Of a stretch of 64,000 nt of DNA, positions 10,558 through 22,200 are shown one piece after another; within the stretch, counting starts at the first letter, position 1; each line of letters starts with the position of its first letter. The DNA is from Bryopsis sp. KO-2023. Its lineage: Eukaryota > Chlorophyta > Ulvophyceae > Bryopsidales > Bryopsidaceae. The translations under genes were made by a program, and so were the position numbers. Location: contig BSYQ01000004.1 of assembly GCA_030272585.1 (NCBI GenBank), positions 4,340,001 to 4,404,000 on the forward strand, in the 5' to 3' direction. The notes beneath the pieces were generated by a model. The model searched no databases, was not told the origin of the DNA, and saw nothing but the letters and a program-made list of their open reading frames with translations.

Positions 10558-12769
10558 GGTTGCGTGCAAGTGCAAATGGATTTGCTGAGCTTGTCAAATG
10601 GGTGGACTTTCATGGGGGTTATGTGCATCCATATCTGACAGTGGGCGAGTCGCCGGTGACTGGGGTACGGTGCGTGGTTAAAACGACAAAAAAGGATCTT
10701 TTCTTTCTGGGAAAATTGCTTTATGAGATATATGTATGTATATATATAGAGAGGCTTCGTCATGGAGTTCTCAAATGCTCCAACAATCGATTGATTCAAA
10801 AACCAGAAAGCCCGAGAAAAGAAGAAGAAGAAAAAATTTATCAGAAAGATCTTGGACATATATTCATTTTTTTTATACATTCCAGGCAATGTATGTTTTT
10901 TTATTTTTAATATCCTGGAAGACATTCCAGATGATTAAAAAAACACTGGCCACTCAATTTGATATCGCATTTTCATTTTTTTTTTCTTTTTGGCGGCCAT
11001 GGAGTGATCCAAGAGCTGAAAATGCTTCTTTATTTGTTTTTGTTTTTGTTTTATTTTTATTTTTGTATCTTTTTTTTTGTCGTGGAAAACAGGGGGGTAA
11101 TTTCCGAGTCAGACTTGTCAGCTGATGATGTCTTGGATGGGCCCTTGATCATGATCCCGGATCAGCTTCGGATCACGGAGTCCACAGCCGTCCAAAAATT
11201 GAACCCCTTGATGGAACCTTTGGGGCTACCTTCCGTTCAAATGCTGTCTTGCGAAACGCAAGTCGCCCTGCTATTAGCCCATGAGAAAGCCAAAGGTGAA
11301 TTTAATGGAAAAAAAACCTCGAAACATACCTGAACATACGAACGATATATTTGCATATATAGTCTTGCTTGGGGTAGAGAGCTAAATATGGGCATTGTGA
11401 TGAAACGGTGATTTATTTCTGAGTCAGACTGTAACACATTTTCGTGAACGGGATGCACTCAGCCTTTTGGCCTTGTGTAAAAACACTTTCAAGTCAAATG
11501 TACAGTCTTGCAATCCGATATGGTTTCTGTATTGTTGATTTTCGACCCTTTGAGCTGAGTCCAGACGGTTGCTCCTTTCGTTGAGGTCAGAAATCCATGT
11601 GGTTTCCGTACATCGAAATGCTGCCGAAGGAGCCCCCCTGTGGATGGATGTGGTCCGATGAGAAACTCGAAACCTTCTTCTCGACGCTGCCTGTCGACAA
11701 GGGGAAATGGCTGAAGGAGTTTGCTGGACTTCGGAAAATTCAGCTCCAGAGTTTGGAATCCGATATTGAAGATGCTTTAGAAGAATTCGGGGATGTAGTC
11801 AGAGTCAGCGAGCAGGAGTTGATGTGGTGTCTCGGCCAGGTGGGAAATTCTTCGGAGCTGATGCTAGTGACAGAATTGCAAGGACCGATTTACGTTTAAA
11901 ATCTGATGAGGGAATGCATGTTGTGTTTGGGTTGAGTCGGTAGATGGGGTGTCTAGATTGGGTTAGTTTTAGAAAACGAAATGGAGGAAAGAAAACAACT
12001 GAAAGGCAAGAATTGGGGGTTCGCTGTCCGAGCATCTTGGCGGGGGGGGGGGGGGGGGGTTGAAGAGGACACATCCCAATATAGTTTGTGGAGGGTGTGG
12101 TTTTTCTCTTCGATATATAGTTATATTTTCGGACCAGAAATGGAAATTCGATGTTTTTTTGGAAAAGTTTGTGCGGCTGTGTCAGGTCAAGTCTCGGGCG
12201 TATTCAGCTGGAAGCCAAGGTGCAGGGGTGGCTTTGAACCCTGTGGTTGATCTCATCAATCATTCGTTCATGGCGCTGCCTCCCCTGGGGTGAGTTTTTT
12301 GAAAATGGCTGAATGTTGATGCCGAGACGAAATGAATTGAAGGATTTCAAAAAAAGAAAGGAAAAAAAAAACGATTGAGAAAGGAAAATTAACCAAAGCG
12401 TGTGTAGGTAACAAAAGGTGGCAGAGTATTTGACAGGATTCCAAAAGTCTGCTGGATCTGGTTGCATTAAATCATGAAGCTGGATATGTTTTTTACTTTT
12501 TCTATGGCAAAAAAGTGCAGTGTTTTTTTTTTTTTACTGAGCCCATTTGCTGTGGTGTTTTTGTTTTTGATGGCAGGATGATTGTGGAAGATACTCCAAT
12601 GACCTGTGTTGGCACGGTGGATGAACTTCCAGCCGGAAACGAGCTGTTTGTCAATTATGCTTTTTCTCCGGAAGAGTCGCCCTTGGCCACTTTCCTGGAA
12701 TTTGGTTTCGTGCCGGAAGAGCTTTTGGCTGACTCTTCCAAAGATGGGGGAAAAAAAGCGCTGTTCTAG
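10558..12769 (+). CDS. SET-domain lysine methyltransferase, LSMT/SETD6 type (5' end missing)
   Basis: Five exons can be joined: 10558-10669, 11093-11295, about 11586-11839, 12186-12289 and 12577-12769. The first supplies 'FAELVKWVDFHGGYVHP' and the start of the SET core; joining at CG|GTGCGT restores 'TGVRGVIS', the RGV motif of this class. Exon 2 gives the 'LIMIPDQLRIT' strand, exon 3 'MWFPYIEMLP' (family pattern W.PYl..LP), exon 4 'NPVVDLINHS' (the NHS AdoMet-binding motif) and exon 5 'ELFVNYAFS' plus 'FLEFGFVPEE' (conserved Tyr and GFV). Family members transfer methyl groups from AdoMet to lysines of RuBisCO, aldolase, actin or nuclear proteins; the substrate here cannot be read. No C-terminal substrate-binding domain follows, so the protein looks short. 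The exon 3 acceptor (GAG) is the least certain junction. Confidence 0.75.
11446..11481 (+). repeat. Dispersed repeat copy 1 (U2-like CGGCCTTTTGGCC core)
   Basis: About 36 bases match 42425-42460 with few mismatches; the core is CAGCCTTTTGGCCTTGTGTA. It lies in an intron of the SET-domain gene, with weaker similarity extending upstream. The core resembles stem-loop I of U2 snRNA, but the rest of U2 is absent. Confidence 0.5.
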
Positions 12770-13203
12770 AATTCCATTAAGATTTGTTTTTTATCATCTC
12801 GTATTATACGTTTGTTGTGGAGATCGGAGATGATTGGGTTTTCATCCAGCCCATTTTTCTTCTTTTTTTTTTCCAAATTATGAGTGTGGTCTATTTTGAA
12901 ACATGGAATGATGCTGTGGAAGCGCATTTTTTTTCCAGACATTTCATTTTTGCATGTACGATTTTTGAGGATCTGGAGATCTAGAAACACCGAATCGAAT
13001 TGAGCGAGAAAAAAGCTTGCTTTTATTTTCCCATCCAAGTCTGGGCACTGACCTTTTTTTTCTCCTTCAAAGGAAAGAAAGAAATGCTTTCGACAAACCC
13101 TTCCTTGTCAACACAGCATCTGCCCCTTAAATATGCAAGATCATCCCCCCCCAATCCCACCCCGTTCCAAAAAAAAGAAAAGACTGCTAATTTTTATGTG
13201 GAT
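12770..13203. other. Convergent 3' intergenic spacer
   Basis: Separates the 3' ends of the SET-domain gene (+) and the EF-hand gene (-). AT-rich; no further gene seen. Confidence 0.5.
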
Positions 13204-14239
13204 CTATGCCATTAGCTCCTTGATCAACTCGTCAAATTCTTCATTGTTCATCGGTTTTGCCGATCGTCCGAAAAACACCAGGAATTCTTTCAAACTGATC
13301 TGGTTGTCCTTGTTGCTGTCAAAATCGGTGAAGATTCCTTTCAGCTCTTTGTCAGACATGGAAGTCCCGGTGGTTGCAGCAAACTGTCGAATTTCTTGAA
13401 ACGAGATTTTTCCAGTTCCGTCCTAACGCAGAACACAAAAAAGAAATTGCTTTTTTTTCCCCTCTTTTCTGTGGAACGATGCAAATTTCATATCGATTGA
13501 CTGGTGGCCGCTACTCACCTCACCCCATACTGATCCATATTCATCTCCCTTTCATCTTCCCCCCTGTTTTTTTTGTTTTTTCTTTTGTAAGGGGGAGGGG
13601 GGGGGGGGGGGGAGGGGGGCATTTTTCACGAACTGGATGAATTTTGGTTTGTTTTCCAAGTCGAAAATACAGCACACCTTATTCATGTAGTCAAAAACTC
13701 CCTCCAGTTTCTTTTTCCTCCGAGCCGGTAGCCCTGTCGTGGAATCCTGCAATGAAAAAAGTGTTCCAGCTCGACAAAAACGCAACAGGTAATTCTCTAC
13801 AAGGAAATTCTTGCAAGCCGACAGAAAATCGACAGCTTTTTTCATACCAGCGAAGATTTCGAACAGGGGAAAAATACATCCACAAGCAAGGGCATTAGTC
13901 AGGTGATGACCTAACCTGGCTGGCGCTGTCGAAATCATGTTCGATGCAATCTGCCATGTATTGTATGGGATCTGGAGGTTTTTCCACCAGCATTCGTTCT
14001 AAAATACCCCCCAGCAATTCATCCACTTTGTTCTCCTCCTGTTAAAAAAAACATCCTTCTTTTTTTTTGCTGTGTTCTGAATGAAATTCTTGAGGGGTTT
14101 CCATATATCGAAATTATGCAGGGTAAAAGCAAAAGAGAGGAGGTATATATCCATGCATCCATTCTCATACCAAATATTTCCGATCGAGTGCCTCGATTTT
14201 CGAGTCCGGCAAGGGGTTGATTCGATCGACCTCCCCCAT
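13204..14239 (-). CDS. EF-hand protein with RIIa-like N-terminus (EFCAB10-like)
   Basis: Four exons, all phase 0: 14239-14171, 14038-13916, 13746-13678 and 13422-13204, giving 159 residues. The N-terminal part 'LLGGILERMLVEKPPDP' followed by 'YMADCIEHD' has the dimerisation/docking helix pattern (L..ml...P.dP..f...) of RIIa/Dpy-30-like flagellar proteins. Two EF-hands follow: loop 1 'NKDGTGKISFQE' (created exactly by the exon 3/4 junction) and loop 2 'DSNKDNQISLKE', both with Glu at position 12. Such proteins usually sit in cilia or flagella and respond to calcium, which suggests a flagellate stage. A calmodulin-like regulator is the alternative. The ATG is the first in frame and faces chlM across a short shared upstream region. 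Confidence 0.8.
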
Positions 14240-14522
14240 CTTTCAAAAAAGAAAAATGGGAACTGCAACCCTGGCGTGTTTTTTTCAACGCGCGCGCGTT
14301 GAAGGAAGCAGGGAAACTGTCGTTTTCCTGACTGACGTTAAATTCACAAAAATTCTGTCAGATATCATCCCGCGATTGCGATCTTTTCACCCAACACCAA
14401 CTTCCTTGCTCCCTCCGCATTTCCGTTTCGTTTGATCTCTCTCTTCCCTTGCGACCGTTCCCTCCACGACCCCTGCGGATTCCTCCAGTCTTTCGTAAGG
14501 GTTAGGGTCGCGCATCCAAACC
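14240..14522. promoter_or_regulatory. Shared divergent promoter region, EF-hand gene / chlM
   Basis: These 283 bases separate two opposite start codons. It contains a CG-alternating stretch (near 14290-14299) and a pyrimidine-rich stretch upstream of chlM. No TATA box or named operator is evident. Its role as a bidirectional promoter is inferred from position only. Confidence 0.4.
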
Positions 14523-15512
14523 ATGCATCGCACCGTCGCACCTCGCAGCGCGACGTTCGTTCCCGGCATCGTTTCCCAACCGAAGCCCTCCTCGTTTGTC
14601 GGGACTGTTTCCCGAAGTCGCTCGCGTCCGTCGAGTCTCCTCCCTGCGGCCGTCGACCCCGCCAGCATCTCGTCTGTGGTTTCGACGATTGCCGACGTCG
14701 ATGTTGGAACGGTTCCATTGGCCGTCGCCGGGGGCGTCGCGCTCGCAGGCCTCGCTGGAGCGGTGCTCGTGACCGACCCCCAGAAACGCAGGGAAACGCA
14801 GATGGAAAACCAGGGAGGGGATGAGATGGAGGCCGTGAAAGCTTATTTCAACAGCGAAGGGTTCAGCAGGTGGAAAAAGATCTACGGGGAGACGGACGAG
14901 GTGAACAAGGTTCAGATGGACATCAGGGAGGGCCACGCTCAGACCATCGACAAAGTGCTCAAGTGGCTGGACGAGGAGGGTGGTGTCGAAGGCCAGACTT
15001 TCTGCGATGCTGGTTGCGGGACGGGGAGCTTGTCCGTTCCGTTGGCATTGAGGGGGGCTCTGGTTTCTGGCAGTGACATCTCCAGTGCGATGGTTGGGGA
15101 AGCTGCGGACAGATATAAGACTGAGGTGGAAAAGAGTGAGAAGGCCCCAGCTAAGGAGCCTGTTTTCGAAGCTAAGGATTTGGAGTCCATCACCGGGAAA
15201 TACGATAATGTTGCATGTCTGGATGTTATGATTCATTATCCCCAGGAAAAAGCTGATGGAATGATTAGGCATTTGGCCAGTTTGGCCGAAAAGAAGCTGA
15301 TTATCAGTTTTGCCCCCAAGACGTTGGCTTATCTGGTTTTGAAGAGAATAGGGGAGCTGTTTCCTGGGCCTTCGAAAGCAACCAGGGCATATTTGCATGC
15401 GGAATCCGATGTGGAGAAATCCCTTAATGAAGCTGGATGGAAGGTGGTGAAAAGGGAAATGACTGCCACGAATTTCTACTTTTCCAGATTGCTCGAGGCC
15501 GAAAGGGCATGA
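14523..15512 (+). CDS. chlM: Magnesium-protoporphyrin IX methyltransferase, plastid
   Basis: Transfers a methyl group from AdoMet to the C13 propionate of Mg-protoporphyrin IX in chlorophyll synthesis. Intronless, 329 residues. Residues 1-60 are rich in Ser, Arg, Pro and Val and look like a plastid transit peptide. A hydrophobic segment (about 63-85) ends in 'VTDPQKRRETQ', as in green-lineage ChlM, where it aids membrane association. The catalytic part starts 'YFNSEGFSRWKKIYG', then 'VQMDIREGH', the AdoMet-binding motif I 'FCDAGCGTGSLS' and 'SGSDISSAMV', and ends with the family's 'ESDVEKSLNEAGW' and 'NFYFSRLLEAERA' blocks. Length is normal for the family. It differs from its neighbours in lacking introns and in its higher GC content. 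Confidence 0.95.
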   Translation: MHRTVAPRSATFVPGIVSQPKPSSFVGTVSRSRSRPSSLLPAAVDPASISSVVSTIADVDVGTVPLAVAGGVALAGLAGAVLVTDPQKRRETQMENQGGDEMEAVKAYFNSEGFSRWKKIYGETDEVNKVQMDIREGHAQTIDKVLKWLDEEGGVEGQTFCDAGCGTGSLSVPLALRGALVSGSDISSAMVGEAADRYKTEVEKSEKAPAKEPVFEAKDLESITGKYDNVACLDVMIHYPQEKADGMIRHLASLAEKKLIISFAPKTLAYLVLKRIGELFPGPSKATRAYLHAESDVEKSLNEAGWKVVKREMTATNFYFSRLLEAERA

Positions 15513-16251
15513 TTGAAAACAAGAGGAAAAGGGAAGAAGATATCGTCGACTGGGCTGATTTTGTGTACAGGATTGGCATGGACCGATTTTTGCGTATTTA
15601 TATTGTCCTTCTTTGTTTGGGGTTTTTTTTGGTAGTGGCCTGTTTCGATTTTTGTTTTTTGAGAGAGAGAGATAATTTGAAGCAGGGGATGTCTCGATTT
15701 TGTTGAACTGACAGCCATGTTGATTTTTTTTCCCTTTCGTGGAGGATTCATCTGTGTGAAACTGGAAAATGGGAAAAAAGGACCCTGGAAACCTCTCTTC
15801 ATGGGATGGTGGCCATCCCCATCTGTCCAACTAAAATGCTGGCGAGCAAAAAATTCAATAACTGCAAATTTTATCTGAGGTTTTGGCCATGTGGAATTGT
15901 GTATCTCCCAGGGTTCTTCTCACGCCCCCTGTTCTGCCTTTTTGTGATTTTTCCGTAAGGAGAGTGCTTTCGGCCTAGTTTCCAATGCATCAAACAGTAC
16001 AATCCGATGGTGTCCCTCAAAGTCTGACTTGCGGTAGGGGGAGTTATGATTGTGGATTCATGGGAGGCATGTTTTTTCAGAGCACAGATACCGTTTTGTT
16101 GATCACTGTTTTTACATGGCACCCACAAAATCCCAACTGAAACGAAGTCGATTCTCCTGTTCTACACCCTTCCCCCTAAACCCCATATGTATATGTATAT
16201 TTCCAACAATGTACAGATCGCGGTGGTTTTTAATCAAATCCTTGCCCCAAC
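15513..16251. other. Convergent intergenic spacer after chlM
   Basis: 3' flank of chlM and of the minus-strand MUN-domain gene. T-rich, with a short AG run near 15661. No gene seen. Confidence 0.5.
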
Positions 16252-19200
16252 TCAGTACACAGAGAAATTCCTGTTGATCGTCGTAGTGTTTTGAGCCAAC
16301 ATTTGTTTGACCTTCGTTGCGTGGAATGGAGTTTCCAAGTCTGCTGGGGTGAGGGTGTGGGGCAGCAAGTCAGCCAGCTGGTCCTTGAAGAAATTGTCAA
16401 CCAGCTCCGTCAGAAAAGTACAGTTCTGCCTCGATTTCCATGCCTGCATCAAAAGAATGGAGCTGTCGCCAGTCAAAATGACAAAATGCTGAAGTTTTGG
16501 GGGAAATCCTTTCCCTTGGATGACCAGATTGCAGCTGAACAGTGATTGTTTTATAGGGACAATCCGAGTTGCGTGGCGCTTCCTGATTTTGTCTTAGTTG
16601 TGCTTCCAGTAGTACCGTAGATAGGGTAATTTTTGCGTTGGATTAATTTTTGCGAGCACGAAAAATCGCAAAAATTAGTGTCGCAAAAATTGAAGCACCG
16701 CAATTAACAAGCGCGCGCAGACATCCCACCAACGCAAACAAAGACCAGCGCAAACATCCCACCAACGCAAACAAAGACCAGCGCAAACATTCCGCCAACG
16801 CAAACAAAGACGAGCGCAAACAGAGTGTTCGTGTGTTGCACAGAATTGTGCCCCATTAATATATTTTTTTTCGCTGTTGTGTTTTTTTGTGTTTATTGTT
16901 TGAATGGGATCGATTTCTTGGGAGTGCTGTCGTCACATACTCGAGAAATGGAGTCGCAGAGGTCGCGACTGATTTTCAGGGAACACTGAATTGGTTGTAT
17001 TCGGGAATGCTCGCTTGTGAACGTTTTTTTAAGCAACAGTTCTGATCTTCTTTCGAAAGAGATCGTGCGGTGTTTTGTGTGCGCAGCTTTTCTTTTGCGC
17101 AGCTTTTCTTTTGGGCAGCATTTTTTTTTGCGCAGCCTGATATTTGCGTTGCACTAATTTTTGCGACCAGATTGAATCGCAAAAATTAGTGTCGCAAACA
17201 TAAAACACGCGAAAGTTCATGCGCGCAAACATTACCCTATCTACGGTAGTTCAATCCAACATGTAATCATTCATTGATTGATTGAGTTCAATCCAACTCT
17301 TGCCCGAGACACGCGTGGCTGTTTCTGTTTCTGTTTGGACTCTTCGTTTTTGGTTGTAATCGTACCTGAGTTTCTTCGCCTTCTCTCAGATCGTATACAT
17401 ACAAGTACAGCTCCTTGCTGGCATTGTCCCACAGCCCTCTCACAACAGATACGAAGACCCTCTCCTCCAAGGGCTCCCTCAGCTGTTGCAAAGTGTAGTT
17501 CAGCGCTTGAGTTACTGGCGATAACCTCTCTTGAATGTCCGCTCGCAGGCACAAGGCTGAAACGCACATAAGTTGACAGAACTCAACCCCCCGCCAAACA
17601 AAAACACACACACACACAGCCGCCACCAACTCAAAAACTTTTCGCAATCGCACCGTCTTGGCTCTTGCAGTGTTCATGACTGTCGCGTAAAACGGTGGTG
17701 ATGGACGTCCTGAAACTGATGTTCATTACGCTGAGCATCCTCTCTGCGGACATAATGACTGCGGTGGCAAACTGGCTTCTCAATTCCTTCGCGAGCTGAG
17801 CGAATTCGGCGCCAACCCGATGAGGGACGTCATCGTCCTCCTCAAACTTCGGCTTCAAGATCCCAGCCTCGGTGGAATCGTCCCCTGCTCCTCACACAAG
17901 GCGAGTCAGACAGAGTTAACTATCCGGAGCGACCGTGAGAGAACATCTGCAAAGATTTACCTTGCGTTTCCGTCGTTGGTCGACCTTGAGCCCAGTTTCT
18001 CATTTGTTCTTCCAGTTGCGGCACATCGACCATCAGACGTCTCAACGAGTTCAACAGGGTGGCCTGCGCATGGGCAGATCGATATAACAAAGACTGCCAG
18101 TGAGGGGGAGGAATGGGGTTGCAGACTGCAATGTCAGAGCAGAGGGGCTTGCCTACCTCGTGAGAATTGATGACGATTGGCTGCTGTTTCCCAGCGCCAG
18201 GGTTACGGACGTTCACCGACACGCCATGCCATTGCCATTGCATCACTTGCTTGCCTTTGGATCTCCCTCCCAATGGTCCAGCAGACATCATGCTAAACTG
18301 CGAGATGGACTGGCCTCCGAGACTGCGTGTATCAAACCGGTCCGCAAGCGATTCCTGTCCGTATTATACACGCTCTTGATAAAGATTTCAGACGAGAGAT
18401 GTGGTCAAATGTGCTGGCTCCATTTGCTGGTGGTGCAAGGTTCAAAGCCTGGAGTTTCCGCCCACCTGATCTGGCGACAGTTTTACCATTCCACACTGGT
18501 GAGAAACGGCCTCGACGATAGATCGCACCACATCGCATATGGCCCGCTCCAGCCTTGGAGCGAATATTGTCCAATAGCAGACGACACGCTCAAACAACTT
18601 GACCTCCTCTTGAAGATGGCGGAGCATTTCGTTCACAACAGAAGAAACACCCTGAAATACTCCGCTGGTGCCTGGAAACCAAAACAACTTTCAACCAGAC
18701 CAAAATGTATATATAGATAGATCGAACATCGAAAAAGAACCGAAATACTAACCATCTGGCCCTTGAAGGAAACCGCTGTTCGAGCTCAAACTCAGGCACT
18801 GCTGGCACAGTTTTTCCTACAAACAATCCAACGACATGTTAGCACAAGCGGTCCTGGCTGCAAAAAAATCTAATCCAGGCGAGGCTCAGGGGGTCACCTG
18901 GGATTCCGTTATCCACGATTCGATGAAGTCGGAAAAGAGCTCGAGGGCGTCGAGATTGGCAGCATGTCCCTTTGGTCGATTCAGCCCCTGGTCTTCTAGG
19001 TACTTTTGAAAATCTCCAACGCCAACAAACATCTCGACAAATGCCTCTTGAGGCTCAGTTGGAGGGCAGCTCCGCGTTACCGATGCCAAGTGAGATTTCA
19101 ACTCCTGCAAGGCAGTGGCAGTCTTAGCATCCCAAGCCCTTTTTCCCACAGGCATGAAAACAGCATAGTTTGGATCGTTCAAGAGAAAGCGTTCCATCCT

Positions 19201-22200
19201 TAGTTTCGTGTTTGCTTTCCTACTTGACAATAGACGGAAGCTGTGACCCCGGGCATCTTGATCGAAGCTGGCAACACTTGGGTTTCGTGGATAGCAATAT
19301 CTTGATCGATGTCGCTGGTCAAGGCCTTGCAAAGGCTCCTCATTTTCTTGTATTGTTGGAGGAGGTCAGAATCACTGAGAACTGGCATCGTTGGCTGAGA
19401 ATACGATAAGCTGGGGTCTTGCAATCGGCCTTCGATCCTCTCCACATGACAGTTTGCTGCAGGTAACAAAAACTATTAACTCGGCCCTCTCCACATGACA
19501 GTTTGCTGCAGGTAACAAAAAATATTAACTCGGCCGAGCAAGGCGGCTGTGTACTGTTGCCCAGGAATCCATCGAGATTCTTAAAGCTACTGGATAGGCC
19601 TCTTTCCCTCACCTTGAAGCCTGGCGTACTTCTTCAGGGCAGCAGTCGTAAATCGACTCTCAAGCCACAGGATCGTATCGCGATCCTCGTGGTTGTGGAG
19701 CAACCCTGATCAAAGCAAGGACGCCAATAAGAACAAATGAAACTGAACAAGAGCATTTGCTAGCCAAAGATATTTGGATGCTAACCTGACAATCGCACTG
19801 CAGGCTCCAGAGCTGCGGGGGGACACTCCGTCGTTTGGGCTCCGCCATCGAGCAAACCCGTGTCAGATTCGGTCGACAGCGAGAAATAATCCTCAAACAC
19901 CCTCGCGGTCAAGTCCTGCTCAAGATTCGAGTCAAGAAAACCACTCCTTATAAAATATAGCCCACAGCTCCAAAGTACATCTTTGAAGCATTCAATCCCG
20001 TACTTCTCACCAAATACATCCCCTATATTTTGTCCTTGAATCGCCCTATTAATAGATAATTATAATAATTATAATTTCGTAAAGACATCTTGTTTCCTCT
20101 TCTTTTTTGGAGGGGGGAGATATTGTGTTTTACCTTTATTTGCGCCGCTATTTTGTTCAGAATTGCCTTCTCATGTGGATCCAGCGACCCTTGACCTGCA
20201 TGAACACATCCATATGAAACGCGAAAATATTCCAGATTCTCGAAGGCAATCGTATCAAGCGTGCTTTCTTTAGCTATTGTGCAAAAACGAATCTCGTTTG
20301 CTGTTTCGTACCCGTTCACCCACCAGCCATATCCTGAAGAGGTGCAAACATGTTGTAAACGAGCTCTAGGCAATAGACCGTTGGCGTTGGCTTTCCGGAT
20401 CTGTAGGAATTCAGCCACAGATCTCAGACCTTGTCTTTGAAATCAGGAGATATTGAAAAAGATCGACTTGGAGGGTTATCGAACCTGAATATCCACTTCA
20501 GCATGGACATGTCCCCATATGCTCTGCTGATGCGGTACAGCGATCTGAACGCAGACAGCAGCCATTTCCATTCGTTCTCCACTGAGAGCTTTTGTGGGCC
20601 ACAGCCCTGCCCTTCCACGACAGACAGCAGAAGATATTCATACGCCTGGTGCCTCGACACAGGCACGACCGCATGTGAAGGACGTGGTTCACAGCTGTCC
20701 AGCTCATTGTTGCTCTCTTCGGCGTATTCCCAAGGGTTCTCGTTCACAGGAGGTCTCAGCGATTCTCTGCACTCGAGGAGCACTTGCATCGGCCTACGAA
20801 CCAGAAATTCCATGAGCGTCCACGAGCCACGAGCCTACCCCATGAGCGTCCATACATAACAGGACTCCAAAACTGTTCTTTCTAGCTTGATGTTCTAGAT
20901 TTCGCAACATATCCTTGACCCACCTTCCGTCCCTCCCAGTCAATTCCACCCAGGTTCCAGGTTGCCTATTCATCCCTGGGGAGGATGAAGGGCGTCGAAC
21001 GCCCCAACGCCCTCGACGATTGAAGCCTTCCGCAGTACGAGCGGTTGAGAAGCTCTTGAAAGTGTTGAACCACCTGGAGATTACAGCCTCTTTGTCTGAT
21101 GTCTGTGTGAACACAGTGGATGGCGGCGAAGGTGGATATCGAGCAGGTTCTCGTTGGGATTCAGCCTGCGAGCAGCTCAATGAGACTGGAATGAGTCTCC
21201 ACGTCGTTTTGTGCGTCCAAAGTGACAATACGAAAGCATCAGACACTGAAAACTATAGCAGCCAGTTCTTTTTCTTCTTGCAAGGCCGCCCACCAAGTCT
21301 TTGATGGCCAAGCTACCCCCAGCAACTGGCATGCCTTCGATGAGCATCTCAACGACTATTGGTCGAGGATCATGAACGTCCTCAGGAACTTGCAGCTCAC
21401 CCGTCATCCCTGTGATCTCCCCGCCGCCGCCGATGGACGCCATTACAGATTGGCCTGCACAGCACCCCCACAAGCGTGAATACATGCTGGGCTCGCAGGG
21501 AGTAAAGCTCCCAGGGACGCAGGATCATTCGCGTAGTATGCAGACCACTCCCTAGCCACAGACGATTCCTACCCTCATATTTTAAGTGAACTGCACGATG
21601 GCGGCCGTCTGCTTTTTTTCCAATCAAACTCCCCAGTCTGGTTCTTTCCTTCGGCAACCTCACTGAGCGGACTCGGACTTGCAGAAGAGGTGCGAAAGCA
21701 TGCTGGGCGTGAACAGGCGGAGGTGGGGGTCGTGGTGCAGTCTTGGGCTCCTCAGTGTCATCGCTGAACACATGCATCCACGTTCAATTGTTCTGTGAAA
21801 CGATCTACATGTCATTTGGACCAAGGAGCTGGAATATCACACCTCAAGGTGTAGGGGATCCGCACTACCGCCTCCTCATCTTGTTCCGACCCTGGTTCAT
21901 CCTTGCCACTGATCGGCAATAAAATGTCCTCCACTCTCAGCATAGACCTCAACAAAGAGCAGTTATCTTTCAGAAATAGCTTTGCTTCAGGTCCATCCTC
22001 CTTCAGAGCGGTGATGCAAGCTTGGCACGCCCCCTGATCGAGTATCAAATTACATGCCATTCAGCCATGGGACATGCCATGCTGTTCAGTGCCATCAATC
22101 AACATTGTGAATGTTTTCTCGAATCCATTTCCCTGCAGAACCCCCAGATTTTCAACCCCTCCCCGAAAAAACTGGCCACACATATACAAAATCGAATCAA

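Noticed and set aside
13620..13678. Longer exon 3 of the EF-hand gene running past AAG|GTGTGC
   Set aside because: The AAG|GTGTGC donor joins to form a regular EF-hand loop; the longer version breaks it.
14502..15830. 442-codon minus-strand frame antisense to chlM
   Set aside because: It mirrors the chlM coding sequence, has no recognisable motif, and its composition is explained by codon bias of the real gene.
16731..16823. Possible CRISPR-like array
   Set aside because: Contiguous tandem repeat with no unique spacers, in a eukaryotic intron.
16650..16859. Basic repetitive plus-strand frame (NANKDQRKHPT units)
   Set aside because: Created by the 33-bp tandem repeat inside the inverted-repeat element; no gene context.
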